NCBI RefSeq assembly: GCF_017888565.1
Contig: NZ_JAGHFX010000058.1
Location: 186,001 to 250,000 of the forward strand
Direction of reading: 5' to 3'
DNA: 64,000 nt
DNA from: Clostridium sp.
GTDB lineage: Bacteria; Bacillota; Clostridia; Clostridiales; Clostridiaceae
In this document: positions 26,203-36,200 of the stretch, in pieces
Layout of the letters: each line of letters starts with the position of its first letter
Numbering within the stretch: position 1 is the stretch's first letter
Program-made: the position numbers and the translations under genes
The notes under the pieces: model-generated
Seen by the model: only the letters and a program-made list of their open reading frames with translations
Databases searched by the model: none
Told to the model about the DNA's origin: nothing

Positions 26203-27132
26203 ATGAAGATGGAGTTAGGTTCGAAATATAATTTAAAAAAAGATAAAAGAATATCCTTAAAAACAAAAGAGGCTTTAACAGGGTGGTTATTTATATCACC
26301 AGCTTTGATAGGATTTTCAATATTTACCTTTGGATCAATAATATATTCGTTGTATTTATCATTAACTGATTACGATCTTATGACTAAGCCTAAATTTATA
26401 GGATTAGAGAATTATATAAGAGCTTTTACAAAGGATGAATCTTTTTACAAGTTTTTTGGGAATACAATATATTTTGTTATATTTTTAGTTCCAATAGTAT
26501 TAGCAATATCATTATTACTGGCTATGCTTATAAATAAAAAAGCTGGAAGAATGACAAAAGCATATAGAGTAGCATTATTCCTTCCAAGTATAACGTCTAC
26601 AATAGCAGTGAGTATGGTTTGGTTGTGGATATTTAATCCTGATATGGGGTTGATAAATAATATGTTAACGGCAATAGGATTTCATAATCCACCTATGTGG
26701 TTAAATAGTCCAGATACAAGTAAGATGGCATTAGTAATTATGCGTGTATGGCAGATGAGTGGTTATTATATGATAATGTTTTTAGCTGGGTTGCAAACGA
26801 TTCCTGAAAGTCTTTATGAATCAGCTCAAGTAGATGGAGCTAATAAAATTCAGAGCTTTTTCAAGATAACATTACCAATGTTATCTAATACAACATTTGT
26901 AGTTATTATTTTACTAGTTATTGAAGCATTTAATATGTTTGAATCAATTTTTATAATGACAAATGGAGGACCTTTAGGATCAACTAGTACCATTATGTAC
27001 TATATATATGAGCAAGGGTTTGGAAACTATAATATGGGATATGCATCATCTATAGCTTGGATTTTCTTTGTAGTTATTATGATAATAACATTAATTCAAT
27101 ATAGATTTAGAAATGAACAGGGGGGAGAATAA
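26203..27132 (+). CDS. ABC sugar transporter permease, MalF/UgpA type
   Basis: 309 residues, six membrane segments. The first (GWLFISPALIGFSIFTFGSI) is typical of CUT1 family permeases. The EAA loop that contacts the ATPase reads ESLYESAQVDGANKIQSFFK, followed by ITLPML. It pairs with the MalG-type permease just downstream and the lipoprotein after it to import an oligosaccharide. No ATPase gene is present in the window, so a shared MsmK-type ATPase is needed. ATG follows AAGGGGTG. Confidence 0.93.
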   Translation: MKMELGSKYNLKKDKRISLKTKEALTGWLFISPALIGFSIFTFGSIIYSLYLSLTDYDLMTKPKFIGLENYIRAFTKDESFYKFFGNTIYFVIFLVPIVLAISLLLAMLINKKAGRMTKAYRVALFLPSITSTIAVSMVWLWIFNPDMGLINNMLTAIGFHNPPMWLNSPDTSKMALVIMRVWQMSGYYMIMFLAGLQTIPESLYESAQVDGANKIQSFFKITLPMLSNTTFVVIILLVIEAFNMFESIFIMTNGGPLGSTSTIMYYIYEQGFGNYNMGYASSIAWIFFVVIMIITLIQYRFRNEQGGE

Positions 27133-27133
27133 A

Positions 27134-27985
27134 GTGAAGATATCTAAAAGTAAAGGTAAATTTATAGGGAATACAACATATCACATTTTTATGATTATAC
27201 TAAGTATAATAATGATTTATCCATTTTTATGGGCAGTTATGTCTTCTTTTAAGCCTGTTGAACAGCTATATTCAGGAAATCCTTTAAATTTAATACCAAC
27301 TGAATTCACATTACAAAATTATAAAAGATTAATGGAAGTTTTACCATTTAATAAAATGCTTTTTAATTCAATATTTTTATCTATAACTATACCGGTAGCT
27401 ATGATAATAGTGGCATCTTTGGCAGCATACTCAGTTACAAGAATAGAGTTTAAAGGTAGAAATATATTATTCTTTGCTTTTATAGCAACAATGATGATAC
27501 CAAGTCATGTTACTCTTATACCTAATTATAAAATAATTGTGGATATGAATTTATATAATAGTTTTACTGCTTTGTTTTTATCAAGTATGTTTACTGCTTC
27601 AAATGCATTTAATATATTCTTTTTCAGGCAATATTTTTTGAGTATTCCAAAGGATTTAGAAAATGCTGCAATAGTAGATGGGTGCTCAAAAATTGGTGTG
27701 TTTTTTAAGATAGTGCTACCAAATGCAAAACCAGCTATAGCAACAACAGCAATTCTATCTTTTAGAAATGTGTGGAATTCATTTTTATGGCCAATGTTAG
27801 TTATTAATGATTATGATAAACTGCCTCTTACAGTAGGACTAAAGTATCTTAAGGGAAGTGAACCTAACTGGGCAGTATTATTAGCTGGAGCAACTCTAAG
27901 TATAATACCTATTGTAATCATTTTCTTAGCATTCCAAAAATATTTTATGGCCTCAACAATGAATTCAGGTTTTGGAGGAAAATAA
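27134..27985 (+). CDS. ABC sugar transporter permease, MalG/UgpE type
   Basis: About 283 residues with six membrane segments. IIMIYPFLWAVMSSFKP marks the N-terminal helix and PKDLENAAIVDGCSKIGVFF is the EAA loop. GTG 27134 is the likely start: GGGGGAG (27120-27126) is spaced 7 nt from it and 1 nt after the stop of the upstream gene; a longer in-frame start at 27113 would overlap the neighbour. It forms the heteromeric channel with the previous permease. Same operon. Confidence 0.93.
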   Translation: MKISKSKGKFIGNTTYHIFMIILSIIMIYPFLWAVMSSFKPVEQLYSGNPLNLIPTEFTLQNYKRLMEVLPFNKMLFNSIFLSITIPVAMIIVASLAAYSVTRIEFKGRNILFFAFIATMMIPSHVTLIPNYKIIVDMNLYNSFTALFLSSMFTASNAFNIFFFRQYFLSIPKDLENAAIVDGCSKIGVFFKIVLPNAKPAIATTAILSFRNVWNSFLWPMLVINDYDKLPLTVGLKYLKGSEPNWAVLLAGATLSIIPIVIIFLAFQKYFMASTMNSGFGGK

Positions 27986-28058
27986 ATATATTATCAATGA
28001 TACAAAGAGAAATAAATATAGCTCTTTGAATATAAAATTTATTTTAAGGGGGATCATT

Positions 28059-29336
28059 ATGAAGAAAATATTAAAAAAATCATTAGGAGTTTTATTATCA
28101 TTAATTATGGTTATTGGTCTTGTAAGTTGTGGCTCTAGTAGTGATAAGGATAATGCAAATTCAAATGAACCAAAGACATTAAAGGTTTATACTTGGTGGG
28201 ATATAACTAAATTTGCTCATTTACAAAAGATGAAGGAAGATTTTGAAAGTAAGAATCCAGATATTAAACTTGAATTTATAACAGTTTCTGGAGAGGGTTA
28301 TGCTGACACAATGATCACTAAACTAGCTGGAGGAGAAACACCAGACGTAATGATGCTTGCTATGGACCAAGTACCACGTTACGCAAAAAAGAATATGATT
28401 ATGCCATTAGATGATTTAGCAAATCAAGAATATAAGGATTCTTTATACCCAGTTGTTAAGGATGCTTTAACTGTTGATGGAAAAATGTATGCAGCAGGTC
28501 GTGATGTTACTCCTAAAGTAATGTATGTAAATACAAAAATGTTCAAAGATGCAGGCGTTGAAATCCCAAGTGATACATGGACAATGGACGAGTTTGTAGA
28601 AATAGCAAAACAACTTACTAAAGGTTCAGGTGCAGATTCTCAATGGGGATATTATTGGAAGAATTATAGTGACCAAACATTTGCTCATATAGCTGCATTT
28701 GGAGGGAAATTATATTCAGAAGATGGAAAAACAAGTGTATTATCAACAGATGAAAATACAAAGAAAGCAGTACAATTTATGTATGATTTAACAAATACTT
28801 ATAAAGTTTGTCCAACTGGTGCACAAGCATCACAATTTGGGGATAATGAATACTCATCATTTATGGCTAATAAAGTAGCAATGCAAATAGGATCACTTTC
28901 AACTTCTTCAACTTTAGATGCTAATAAAACAGAATATACTGTATTACCAATTCCATCTGTTAATGGAGTTAGTACATCTTCTTCTTTTGTAAATACATGG
29001 ACTATACCAAAAGGAGCAAAGAATCCAGAATTATCTTGGCGCGTAGTTGAATTCTTATCAGGACAAGAAGGGCAACAAATAGCTTTAGATATGAAATTTG
29101 GCTTACCAGCATCTAATAAAGTTGATACAACAAAGTTTATAGGAGAAAACAATTATAATAAATACTTTGTTGATGCTTTAGAAACTGCTGTTCCATATCA
29201 AGTAAATATAAATGGATCAGAATTCCAAAATATGTTTGAGAAAGAATGTGAATCTCTTTGGGCAGGAGTTATTACTCCTGATGAATTCGCACAAAGAGTA
29301 GATAATCAAGGTAAAGAAATATTAAGTAAAGAATAA
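28059..29336 (+). CDS. Sugar-binding lipoprotein of the ABC importer
   Basis: 425 residues. A signal peptide ends in a lipobox with Cys24 (VIGLVSCGSS), followed by a Ser/Asp/Asn-rich linker and a type 1 extracellular solute-binding domain (TLKVYTWWDITKFAHLQKMK, GETPDVMMLAMDQVPRYAKK, AFGGKLYSEDGK). ATG 28059 sits behind AAGGGGG; an upstream in-frame start at 27972 would add a stretch incompatible with a signal peptide. It delivers an oligosaccharide to the two permeases. Aromatic residues in the TWWDI and YYWKNY regions fit carbohydrate stacking. A hairpin after it may raise its mRNA level relative to downstream genes. Confidence 0.93.
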   Translation: MKKILKKSLGVLLSLIMVIGLVSCGSSSDKDNANSNEPKTLKVYTWWDITKFAHLQKMKEDFESKNPDIKLEFITVSGEGYADTMITKLAGGETPDVMMLAMDQVPRYAKKNMIMPLDDLANQEYKDSLYPVVKDALTVDGKMYAAGRDVTPKVMYVNTKMFKDAGVEIPSDTWTMDEFVEIAKQLTKGSGADSQWGYYWKNYSDQTFAHIAAFGGKLYSEDGKTSVLSTDENTKKAVQFMYDLTNTYKVCPTGAQASQFGDNEYSSFMANKVAMQIGSLSTSSTLDANKTEYTVLPIPSVNGVSTSSSFVNTWTIPKGAKNPELSWRVVEFLSGQEGQQIALDMKFGLPASNKVDTTKFIGENNYNKYFVDALETAVPYQVNINGSEFQNMFEKECESLWAGVITPDEFAQRVDNQGKEILSKE

Positions 29337-29342
29337 AAGTTG

Positions 29343-29373
29343 AAATTTGGGATGCCTAATGGCCTCCCCAATT
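29343..29373 (+). other. Intercistronic hairpin after the binding-protein gene
   Basis: AAATTTGGG (29343-29351) faces CCCCAATTT (29365-29373), with GCC/GGC pairing inside. No T-run follows. This is the usual position of an mRNA-stabilising or processing stem that uncouples an abundant binding protein from the genes behind it. Confidence 0.45.
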
Positions 29374-29397
29374 TACTATTAAGGTTAGGAGAATAAT

Positions 29398-30354
29398 ATG
29401 AGAAATTTTTTAGTTTGCGATGGTGGTGGAACAAAAACAGATTTTCTTATATTTAATGAAAAAGCAGAAATATTAAGCTATTACAAAAATGCAGGGACTA
29501 ATGCTTTATTTATAGATGAAGAAAAAGCTATTAATAATGTTATTGAAGGAATAAACGAATGTATAGAAAAAGCAAGGTTATCAATTAATGATTTAGAGTT
29601 AGTATGCTTATTTATACCAGGTTTTGAAAATTGTATCCACAAAATCAAAAAAAGGATTAGTATGAAGAATATCAAATGTTTATCGGATGTTAATAATGCT
29701 TTTTTTGGAGCTATGGGAAAATCATATGGAATTGTAGTTTTAAGTGGCACAGGATCCTTTGCTGTAGGAATATCAAAAGACAATAGAAAAGTAGTTAGTG
29801 GTGGATGGGGTCCATTAATTGGAGATAAGGGTAGTGGATACCATATTGGAATTATGTGCCTTGAAAAGCTTGCATATTTTTATGATAACGATATAAAAGA
29901 TAGCAAGTTAAGAAAAATATTTCTAGAAAAGTTTGAAATTGAAGATGAGTATAAAATAAGAGAAATAATATATTCTAGTGATTTTGGAAGAGAAGATGTG
30001 GCTAAGATTTCTAAAATTGTAGCTGAAGCAGCAAAGGAAAATGATAAAGATGCAATTGATATTTTAAGAAGAGCGGCAAAGGAATTAGTAGAATTAGTTA
30101 TAACATTAAATAGGAAATTAAACTATGAAAAGTTACCAGTTTCATTAATTGGAGGAGTTACTAATATTGGGGATTTATTTATAAATATTTTTAAAGAAGA
30201 ACTATCAGCAAAATGTGAAAATTTGTATTATGAAAATCCTAAATATGATCCTTTAATAGGAGCAACACTATATGTTTTATTGAAAGAAGCTAATATAGAT
30301 ATTGAGAGAAATAAAGAGGTATTAAATAATTTATCTAAATACAGGAGGGACTAA
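29398..30354 (+). CDS. BadF/BadG-family amino-sugar kinase (GlcNAc/MurNAc kinase-like)
   Basis: 318 residues, ASKHA fold. The phosphate-1 loop is CDGGGTKTDFLIFN, phosphate-2 is VVLSGTGSFAVG, GGWGPLIGDKGSGYHIG is the GlcNAc-kinase substrate/hinge region, and VSLIGGVTNIGD is the adenosine motif. This is the NagK/MurK/GspK group of hexosamine kinases. It would phosphorylate a free hexosamine released in the cytoplasm. It starts at ATG behind TTAGGAG, and the SIS gene follows at once. Substrate choice among GlcNAc, MurNAc, GlcN and GalNAc cannot be made from sequence. Confidence 0.87.
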   Translation: MRNFLVCDGGGTKTDFLIFNEKAEILSYYKNAGTNALFIDEEKAINNVIEGINECIEKARLSINDLELVCLFIPGFENCIHKIKKRISMKNIKCLSDVNNAFFGAMGKSYGIVVLSGTGSFAVGISKDNRKVVSGGWGPLIGDKGSGYHIGIMCLEKLAYFYDNDIKDSKLRKIFLEKFEIEDEYKIREIIYSSDFGREDVAKISKIVAEAAKENDKDAIDILRRAAKELVELVITLNRKLNYEKLPVSLIGGVTNIGDLFINIFKEELSAKCENLYYENPKYDPLIGATLYVLLKEANIDIERNKEVLNNLSKYRRD

Positions 30355-30358
30355 AGTT

Positions 30359-31099
30359 ATGTTAATGGATAAGTATTTTGAGGAAATGAAAAAAGTATTA
30401 GTAAAAATAGAAGATACACAAAAAGAAAAAATAATAAAAATATCTGAGGAAATTGCAGATAGATTAGAAAAAGGAGCCGCTTGGCACATAATGGACACTG
30501 GTCATATGCTTATGTTTGAAGGAGTAGGTCGTACTGGAGGTATGATGGCACTTCAACCTATAAAGATAACATGTGAAATTGAAAATCCTGTAAGATATAG
30601 GCCATCTGTTTCAAAAGGAGCAGTAGGATATGATAGTATTCCAGGCTTTGCAGATTTCATAATCGGAAGATCTAATATATTAGCAGGAGATATTATAATG
30701 ATAGGCTCAGTGTCAGGATACAAATATTTTCCTGTAGATTTAGCGATTAAGGGAAATGATTTAGGATGTTTAACTATAGCTATAACTACAGTGGAATATT
30801 CTAATAAGCTTAAATCAGATCATCCAAGTGGATTAAGACTATTTGAAGCATGTAAATATTATTTAGACAACTGTAGCAACTATGGAGATACATTAGTAAA
30901 TGTTGAAGGATTGGGACAAAAGATTTGTCCAGCAAGTGGGATTTCAGCAAGTTATATAATGTGGGCTATACAAAGTACTGTAGTAGAAAAACTTTTAGAA
31001 AAGGGTCTTAAACCAAGTGTATATATATCAAACCATATGGAAAATGCATCAGAAATAAATGGAAAAGCAATTGATAATTATACAAAGTATGGATATTAA
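30359..31099 (+). CDS. UPF0309 SIS-domain protein, copy 1
   Basis: 246 residues. A helical start (EKIIKISEEIADRLEKGAAW) is followed by a SIS fold: HIMDTGHMLMFEGVGRTGG, DIIMIGSVSGYKYFPVDLAI and CLTIAITTVEYSNKL. UPF0309 members are presumed sugar-phosphate isomerases or binders. In place of the usual G-x-S at the sugar-phosphate loop it has DTGHM, less standard than the second copy (FGASHAG). ATG 30362 may be used rather than 30359; the gap from the kinase is only 4 nt, so translational coupling is likely. It is the kinase's probable downstream step. Confidence 0.8.
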   Translation: MLMDKYFEEMKKVLVKIEDTQKEKIIKISEEIADRLEKGAAWHIMDTGHMLMFEGVGRTGGMMALQPIKITCEIENPVRYRPSVSKGAVGYDSIPGFADFIIGRSNILAGDIIMIGSVSGYKYFPVDLAIKGNDLGCLTIAITTVEYSNKLKSDHPSGLRLFEACKYYLDNCSNYGDTLVNVEGLGQKICPASGISASYIMWAIQSTVVEKLLEKGLKPSVYISNHMENASEINGKAIDNYTKYGY

Positions 31100-31114
31100 A
31101 ATGAGAGGTGTATT

Positions 31115-33139
31115 ATGAAGCTAAGGGGAAATACGTTTACTTGTGAATATTCAAGTGAAATCAATAATTTTATTAGTATTAAGAACTCTATTACTGGAGA
31201 TGAATATATAAAAAATGATGTAAAACAATCTATTATAGAATTATATGGGATAAGTGATAAAAATAAGGTTAAATTAATCCCAGAAAAAATTGAAGTATCA
31301 GAAAATGAAAATGAATTAGTGATAGCAATTGAAAAATTTTCTAATAAAAATGTAATCTGCAACATATATATCAAGTCAATTGAGGATAAAATTATTATTA
31401 ATGCAGACATTGAAAATTTAGATGAAAGTATAGAAATAACTGAAGTTTTAATGCCACGTATATCAGGAATATATCTTGGAGATAGTCATGAAGATGATGT
31501 GATTATTTATCCTCATCATGCAGGTGAAAAAACAATAAATCCTGTAATAGGATACGGAAAAAATAAAAAAGATTTTTGGAGAGCTAGTAGCGTAAAATTC
31601 GAAGATATTTATAGGAGAGAAATAAATTACTGTGGCTTAGCTTCAATGAGCTGGATGTATTATTATGATGACAATAATGGACTATATATAGGTAGTCATG
31701 ATGAAAGATTCCCTGTAACAGGAGTAATTGCTGAAACAAGTGGACAAGAAAGTAATCCATGGATGGGGTTTGGATTTAGGAAATATAAAAGAATAACTAA
31801 TGGACAAAAGTATAATACAGGAGATTATGTTATTGCAATTACAGATAAAGATTGGCATTATGGCTCCAAAATATATAGAAAATATATAGAAAAATATTTA
31901 GATTTTGACCATAATCCAGATTACTTAAAGGAGCAATATGCTTTAAATCAATGTTATAACTTTAAAAGAAATGGGAAAATAGAAAATACATTTGATAAAA
32001 TTCCACATTTATATGAAAAGGGAAAAGAACTTGGAGTTAATCATATGTTTTTAGCTAGCTGGAATAGAACAGGATTTGATTCATACTATCCTGAATATTA
32101 TCCAGATATGGAGCTGGGATCAGCTATGGAGTTTAGAAGAGGACTTGAATATGTAAGAAACAATGGTGGACAATCTACCTTATATATAAATGCTAGAATT
32201 TTTGATGTTGAATCAAATTTCCATGAAACCGTTGGTAAAAAAATGGCCGTTTTAAATGAAAATGGAGAGATGGTTTATGAAACATATGGGCCAGCTAAAT
32301 TTACAGTAAGTTGTCCAGCAGATAAGTTGTGGAGAGATTTTCTATTAGATACTGCTGAATTTACAGTAAAAGCTTATGGATGTGATGGAGTTTATCTTGA
32401 TCAACTTGCTTCAGCTGAACCTTTACCTTGTTACAATAAAGAGCATAGCCATGAAGATATTGGTGATTTTAATAATGGGTATATTTATGTATTAAAAGAA
32501 TTATTGGAAAGGTTAAGAAACCATAATCCAAATTCTTATATAATGACAGAAAATTGTGGAGATATCTACGGAAGTTATACATGGGGAAATTTAACATGGA
32601 ATGGTGCTGAGTATGATGAATTTTATAATGTATTTAAATATACATTCCCTGAATTTATTCAAGTAAATATGGTTAATCCTAGGGGTTGGGAGGAAGATGA
32701 AGATAAAAGATATAAGTATTTCTTTAAAGATATGCAAAGAGCTATAGTTTTAGGAAATATATTATGGATGGGAATAACAACGAGATTAACAGAAAAGGCT
32801 GGAGAAATTCATAACTATGCTAAAAAAGCACTAAATTTTAGAAAGAAAATACAAGAATATATAAGTGATTCTGATTTTATTGACAATAAATATATTGAAT
32901 TCATTAGTGAAGAGTGTGAAGCAGCTGGTTATAAATTATCAGAAAACAAATATGTTTTTATAGCTGGAAATTATAATAAGATTGATAATTCGATATTAAA
33001 TTTAAAATTTAGTAAAAAGATAAAAAATATTGAAGTTTATGATATAGACTGGAATAAAGAAGAAATAAGTGTAGATAGTAATGAAGTAAGTTTATCTATT
33101 GGAAGTAGTAGACTAAATTGTTTTGTTATAAATAGCTAA
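31115..33139 (+). CDS. DUF6259 glycosidase-like protein, cytoplasmic
   Basis: 674 residues, no signal peptide. An N-terminal beta-supersandwich (about 1-245), a TIM-barrel region (about 255-560) and a C-terminal beta domain (about 590-674) resemble the GH101/GH129/GH36-like layout. Candidate catalytic acids are the Asp in CDGVYLDQLAS and the Glu in YIMTENCGD. Related DUF6259 proteins are often secreted; this one is cytoplasmic, fitting hydrolysis of an imported oligosaccharide followed by the kinase encoded two genes upstream. DUF6259 has no settled activity that I know of, so the enzyme name is inference. Confidence 0.72.
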   Translation: MKLRGNTFTCEYSSEINNFISIKNSITGDEYIKNDVKQSIIELYGISDKNKVKLIPEKIEVSENENELVIAIEKFSNKNVICNIYIKSIEDKIIINADIENLDESIEITEVLMPRISGIYLGDSHEDDVIIYPHHAGEKTINPVIGYGKNKKDFWRASSVKFEDIYRREINYCGLASMSWMYYYDDNNGLYIGSHDERFPVTGVIAETSGQESNPWMGFGFRKYKRITNGQKYNTGDYVIAITDKDWHYGSKIYRKYIEKYLDFDHNPDYLKEQYALNQCYNFKRNGKIENTFDKIPHLYEKGKELGVNHMFLASWNRTGFDSYYPEYYPDMELGSAMEFRRGLEYVRNNGGQSTLYINARIFDVESNFHETVGKKMAVLNENGEMVYETYGPAKFTVSCPADKLWRDFLLDTAEFTVKAYGCDGVYLDQLASAEPLPCYNKEHSHEDIGDFNNGYIYVLKELLERLRNHNPNSYIMTENCGDIYGSYTWGNLTWNGAEYDEFYNVFKYTFPEFIQVNMVNPRGWEEDEDKRYKYFFKDMQRAIVLGNILWMGITTRLTEKAGEIHNYAKKALNFRKKIQEYISDSDFIDNKYIEFISEECEAAGYKLSENKYVFIAGNYNKIDNSILNLKFSKKIKNIEVYDIDWNKEEISVDSNEVSLSIGSSRLNCFVINS

Positions 33140-33236
33140 ACAAAAATGAAATAAATGCGATAAAGATCATAGCTAAAACCAAAAGGTATCTAAACATAAT
33201 ATATAAAAAATTATTATTTTTAGGGGGATGTTTAGG

Positions 33237-36200
33237 ATGAGAGTTAATAATAAAAGAGGTTTAGCATTGATAGTAGCAATATGTTTGATAATATCGATAG
33301 TACCATCTAGAATAATACTTGCAGAAAATAATTCTGAAAAAAATGTAATTAATTTGGTTATTGATGGATTGTCAGATAAAATGTATGAAGAAATAAAATC
33401 TAGGGGTGTAGATACACCTAATATTGATTTACTAATTTCAAATGGAGCGAGATTAAGAGAAGTTGAAACAGTGATTCCATCATATGGAGGTTCACAAGCT
33501 ACAGCTTTAACCGGGGCTGACACAGATACTAATAGGTTTTTATACAGGTATTATGATAGGGAAAGTAATACCTGTATAAATGATACTAAAAAGACTTTTA
33601 ATATGGAAGCTCAAACAATATTTGAAAAATTTATAGAGGATAATAATGGAGCAAAAGTATTAGCTACAGGTTGGCATTTGGGAGATAAATCAATTGATGG
33701 TAGAGGGGTATTTAAAGAAGGAAATGAAAATTATAAGTTAAAAGAATATGAAAGAGGAGATAAATTAATATCCGTTGAAAGTGTTACTAAAGATATAATT
33801 GAAGCTATTAATACAAATGACACTCCAAAGTTAATAATGGCATATTCAAATGATATAAAAATGGCAGGATGGGGTGGAACTGATTCATTAATAAATAATA
33901 AGTTAGATGAAACTATAAGATTAATAGATAAGAATGTGGGAGAAATAGTTAATGCTCTAAAAGATACTGGTAAATATAAAAACACAACTATAATATTAAA
34001 TTCATTATCTAATGTTTATACTATAGGAAGTAAAATAACTACAGGAAGTTTAGCTTCAAAAATTACTTCGTCAACAGGCGTAAAGGCAGTAGAGAGTGGT
34101 GGAGGAAATATTGAATCAGATGTTAAGGTTGTAATAATTAAGCAATATATAATGGCATATGCACAAATATATTTTACAAATAATGCTACTGAAGAAGATA
34201 AAGAAAAAGTGCTAAGCTATTTAAAAGATAAAACAAATGATATTGGAGAAAATATAGAAGATATATATTCTTATGAAGAATTAGGGATATCTAGGGATTA
34301 TTGTGATTACTTAATAAATCCAATATCAGGTAAAAGTTTTTCAGCGGCAGGGTCAGGAACTTTTAGGACAGACAATTTAGATTATAGAGAAGTTTTTTGT
34401 GTTGTATCTGGAGAAGATATTGAAAATGGAAGTGGAGTAAAAGGAAGTTTAAGTATTAAAGATATAGCAGCAACTATATGTAGCATTTTAGGGGTAAATC
34501 CTCCTAATAATAATGAGGGTAAAGCATGGGTGTTTGAGCAAGTGTCCGAAGCACCAATAATTACAGTTATTTATCCAAAAGATAATATGACAGTATATAA
34601 AGATGTAATTACATTAACAGGAACTACTAATATGGAATCGATAGTTAAAGTAAATGGAGTAGAAGTTAATGTAAGTGATAATAAATTTTCTGCAGATGTT
34701 ACTTTAAGTGAGGGGAAAAATGATATTGTCATAACTGCTACTAATAGTGATGGTAAATCTTCTACCAAAGTAGTGACTGTAAGATATATGATAAAGCCTG
34801 AAATACCAGATGGAAATATAGCAGTATATATTAACTGGGATGGTTTTGCAAATTACTATATAGATTTAGCAGAAAAAGAAGGGAAAATACCAACTTTAAG
34901 TAATATTAAGAATAATGAAGGTGTATATTTTTCTAATGCTAAAACAGGAATACCATCAATAACTAATCCTATGCAAGCAGCAATAGCTTCTGGAACAACT
35001 TCAAAATATACTGGGAATAGCTATAGGTATTTTGATAAGGAAAAAAATGTAATTGTTCAAGAAACACCATCAAGAAAAAATGAAAGTGAAACTATGGCAG
35101 AAAGTGTTGTTAGACAAGGTCTTAATGCTATATCAATAAATCAATTTGCTTTTGAAGATAGAGGAACAGTTATAGGTGATGAGTTAAATCCTTATGTTAA
35201 CTCTGATATTGGAGAAAATGGATATTCTGATGCCATTGCACGTTTTGACACAGCAATAGAGTTAGTTAAAAATTTAAGAGCTGGAGATATTAAATTAGAT
35301 GCTGTACCAAGATTTATAGCTTTATACATGGATGATTTGGATGGAATAGGACATAACGAGGTAGAGACTTATGGATCAAAACTTGCTAAAACAGAAGATG
35401 AAAGGATTAAGAATGTAGTAGATAGATTAGAGTTAATGGATAAAAAACTTGGAGAGTTTATTGAAGCTTGTAAGGAAGCTGGAATTTATGAGAAAATGAG
35501 TTTTGTTTTAACAGCCGATCATGGAATGGCTAACTTTGGATTACAGAATTCTACTAATGATGATAGTTATAAAAGTAAATTAGAAGATTTAATTAATACC
35601 ATTGAAGGGCTAGGGGATGGATATGAATGTGAATTTTTACATCCAAGTCAAATACAATCTCCTTCAGAGGGAACTGATATAGCTATTGTAACAGTAGGAT
35701 TACAGGCTCAAATATCATATGTTAATGAGTTTGATAGCTCTGTTATTGAAGATAAGAATAAGAAAATACTAGATGCATTAAAGGAAAAGGGTTATATTGG
35801 AGAAATTATGTATCCAGAAGAAATGGAAGAAAGAGGAGTAAGAAGTGGATTTGCTGATTTAATTATCTCACCAAAAACTCCATATCATTTTCATTCATCA
35901 ATTGTATCATCATTTCCTGCAAGAGGACAGCACGATAGTTTAGAAGATAGAGCACAAAATATTGCTGCATTCATGTGGGGGAATGGAATTAAGAAGGGAT
36001 ATGAGTGTACTGATATAATTTATAATACAGATTTCATGCCTACAATGTCAAAGCTATTAAATGTAAATGCACCTTTAGACTCTACAGGTAATATTTTGTA
36101 TGAAGCTTTAGAGGAAGAAGTAGTTGAAGATAAGTATATCGAGAAAATAGAAGCTGAATGTGCAACATTAAATGGATCAGCAAGTAAGTATTTTGATACG

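Noticed and set aside
30359..31099. MurQ-type N-acetylmuramic acid 6-phosphate etherase
   Set aside because: Length and motifs match UPF0309 rather than MurQ, which is about 300 residues with different SIS and active-site sequences.
33228..33236. Earlier ATG start for the wall phosphatase
   Set aside because: It directly abuts the GGGGG ribosome binding site; ATG 33237 gives normal spacing and a cleaner signal peptide.
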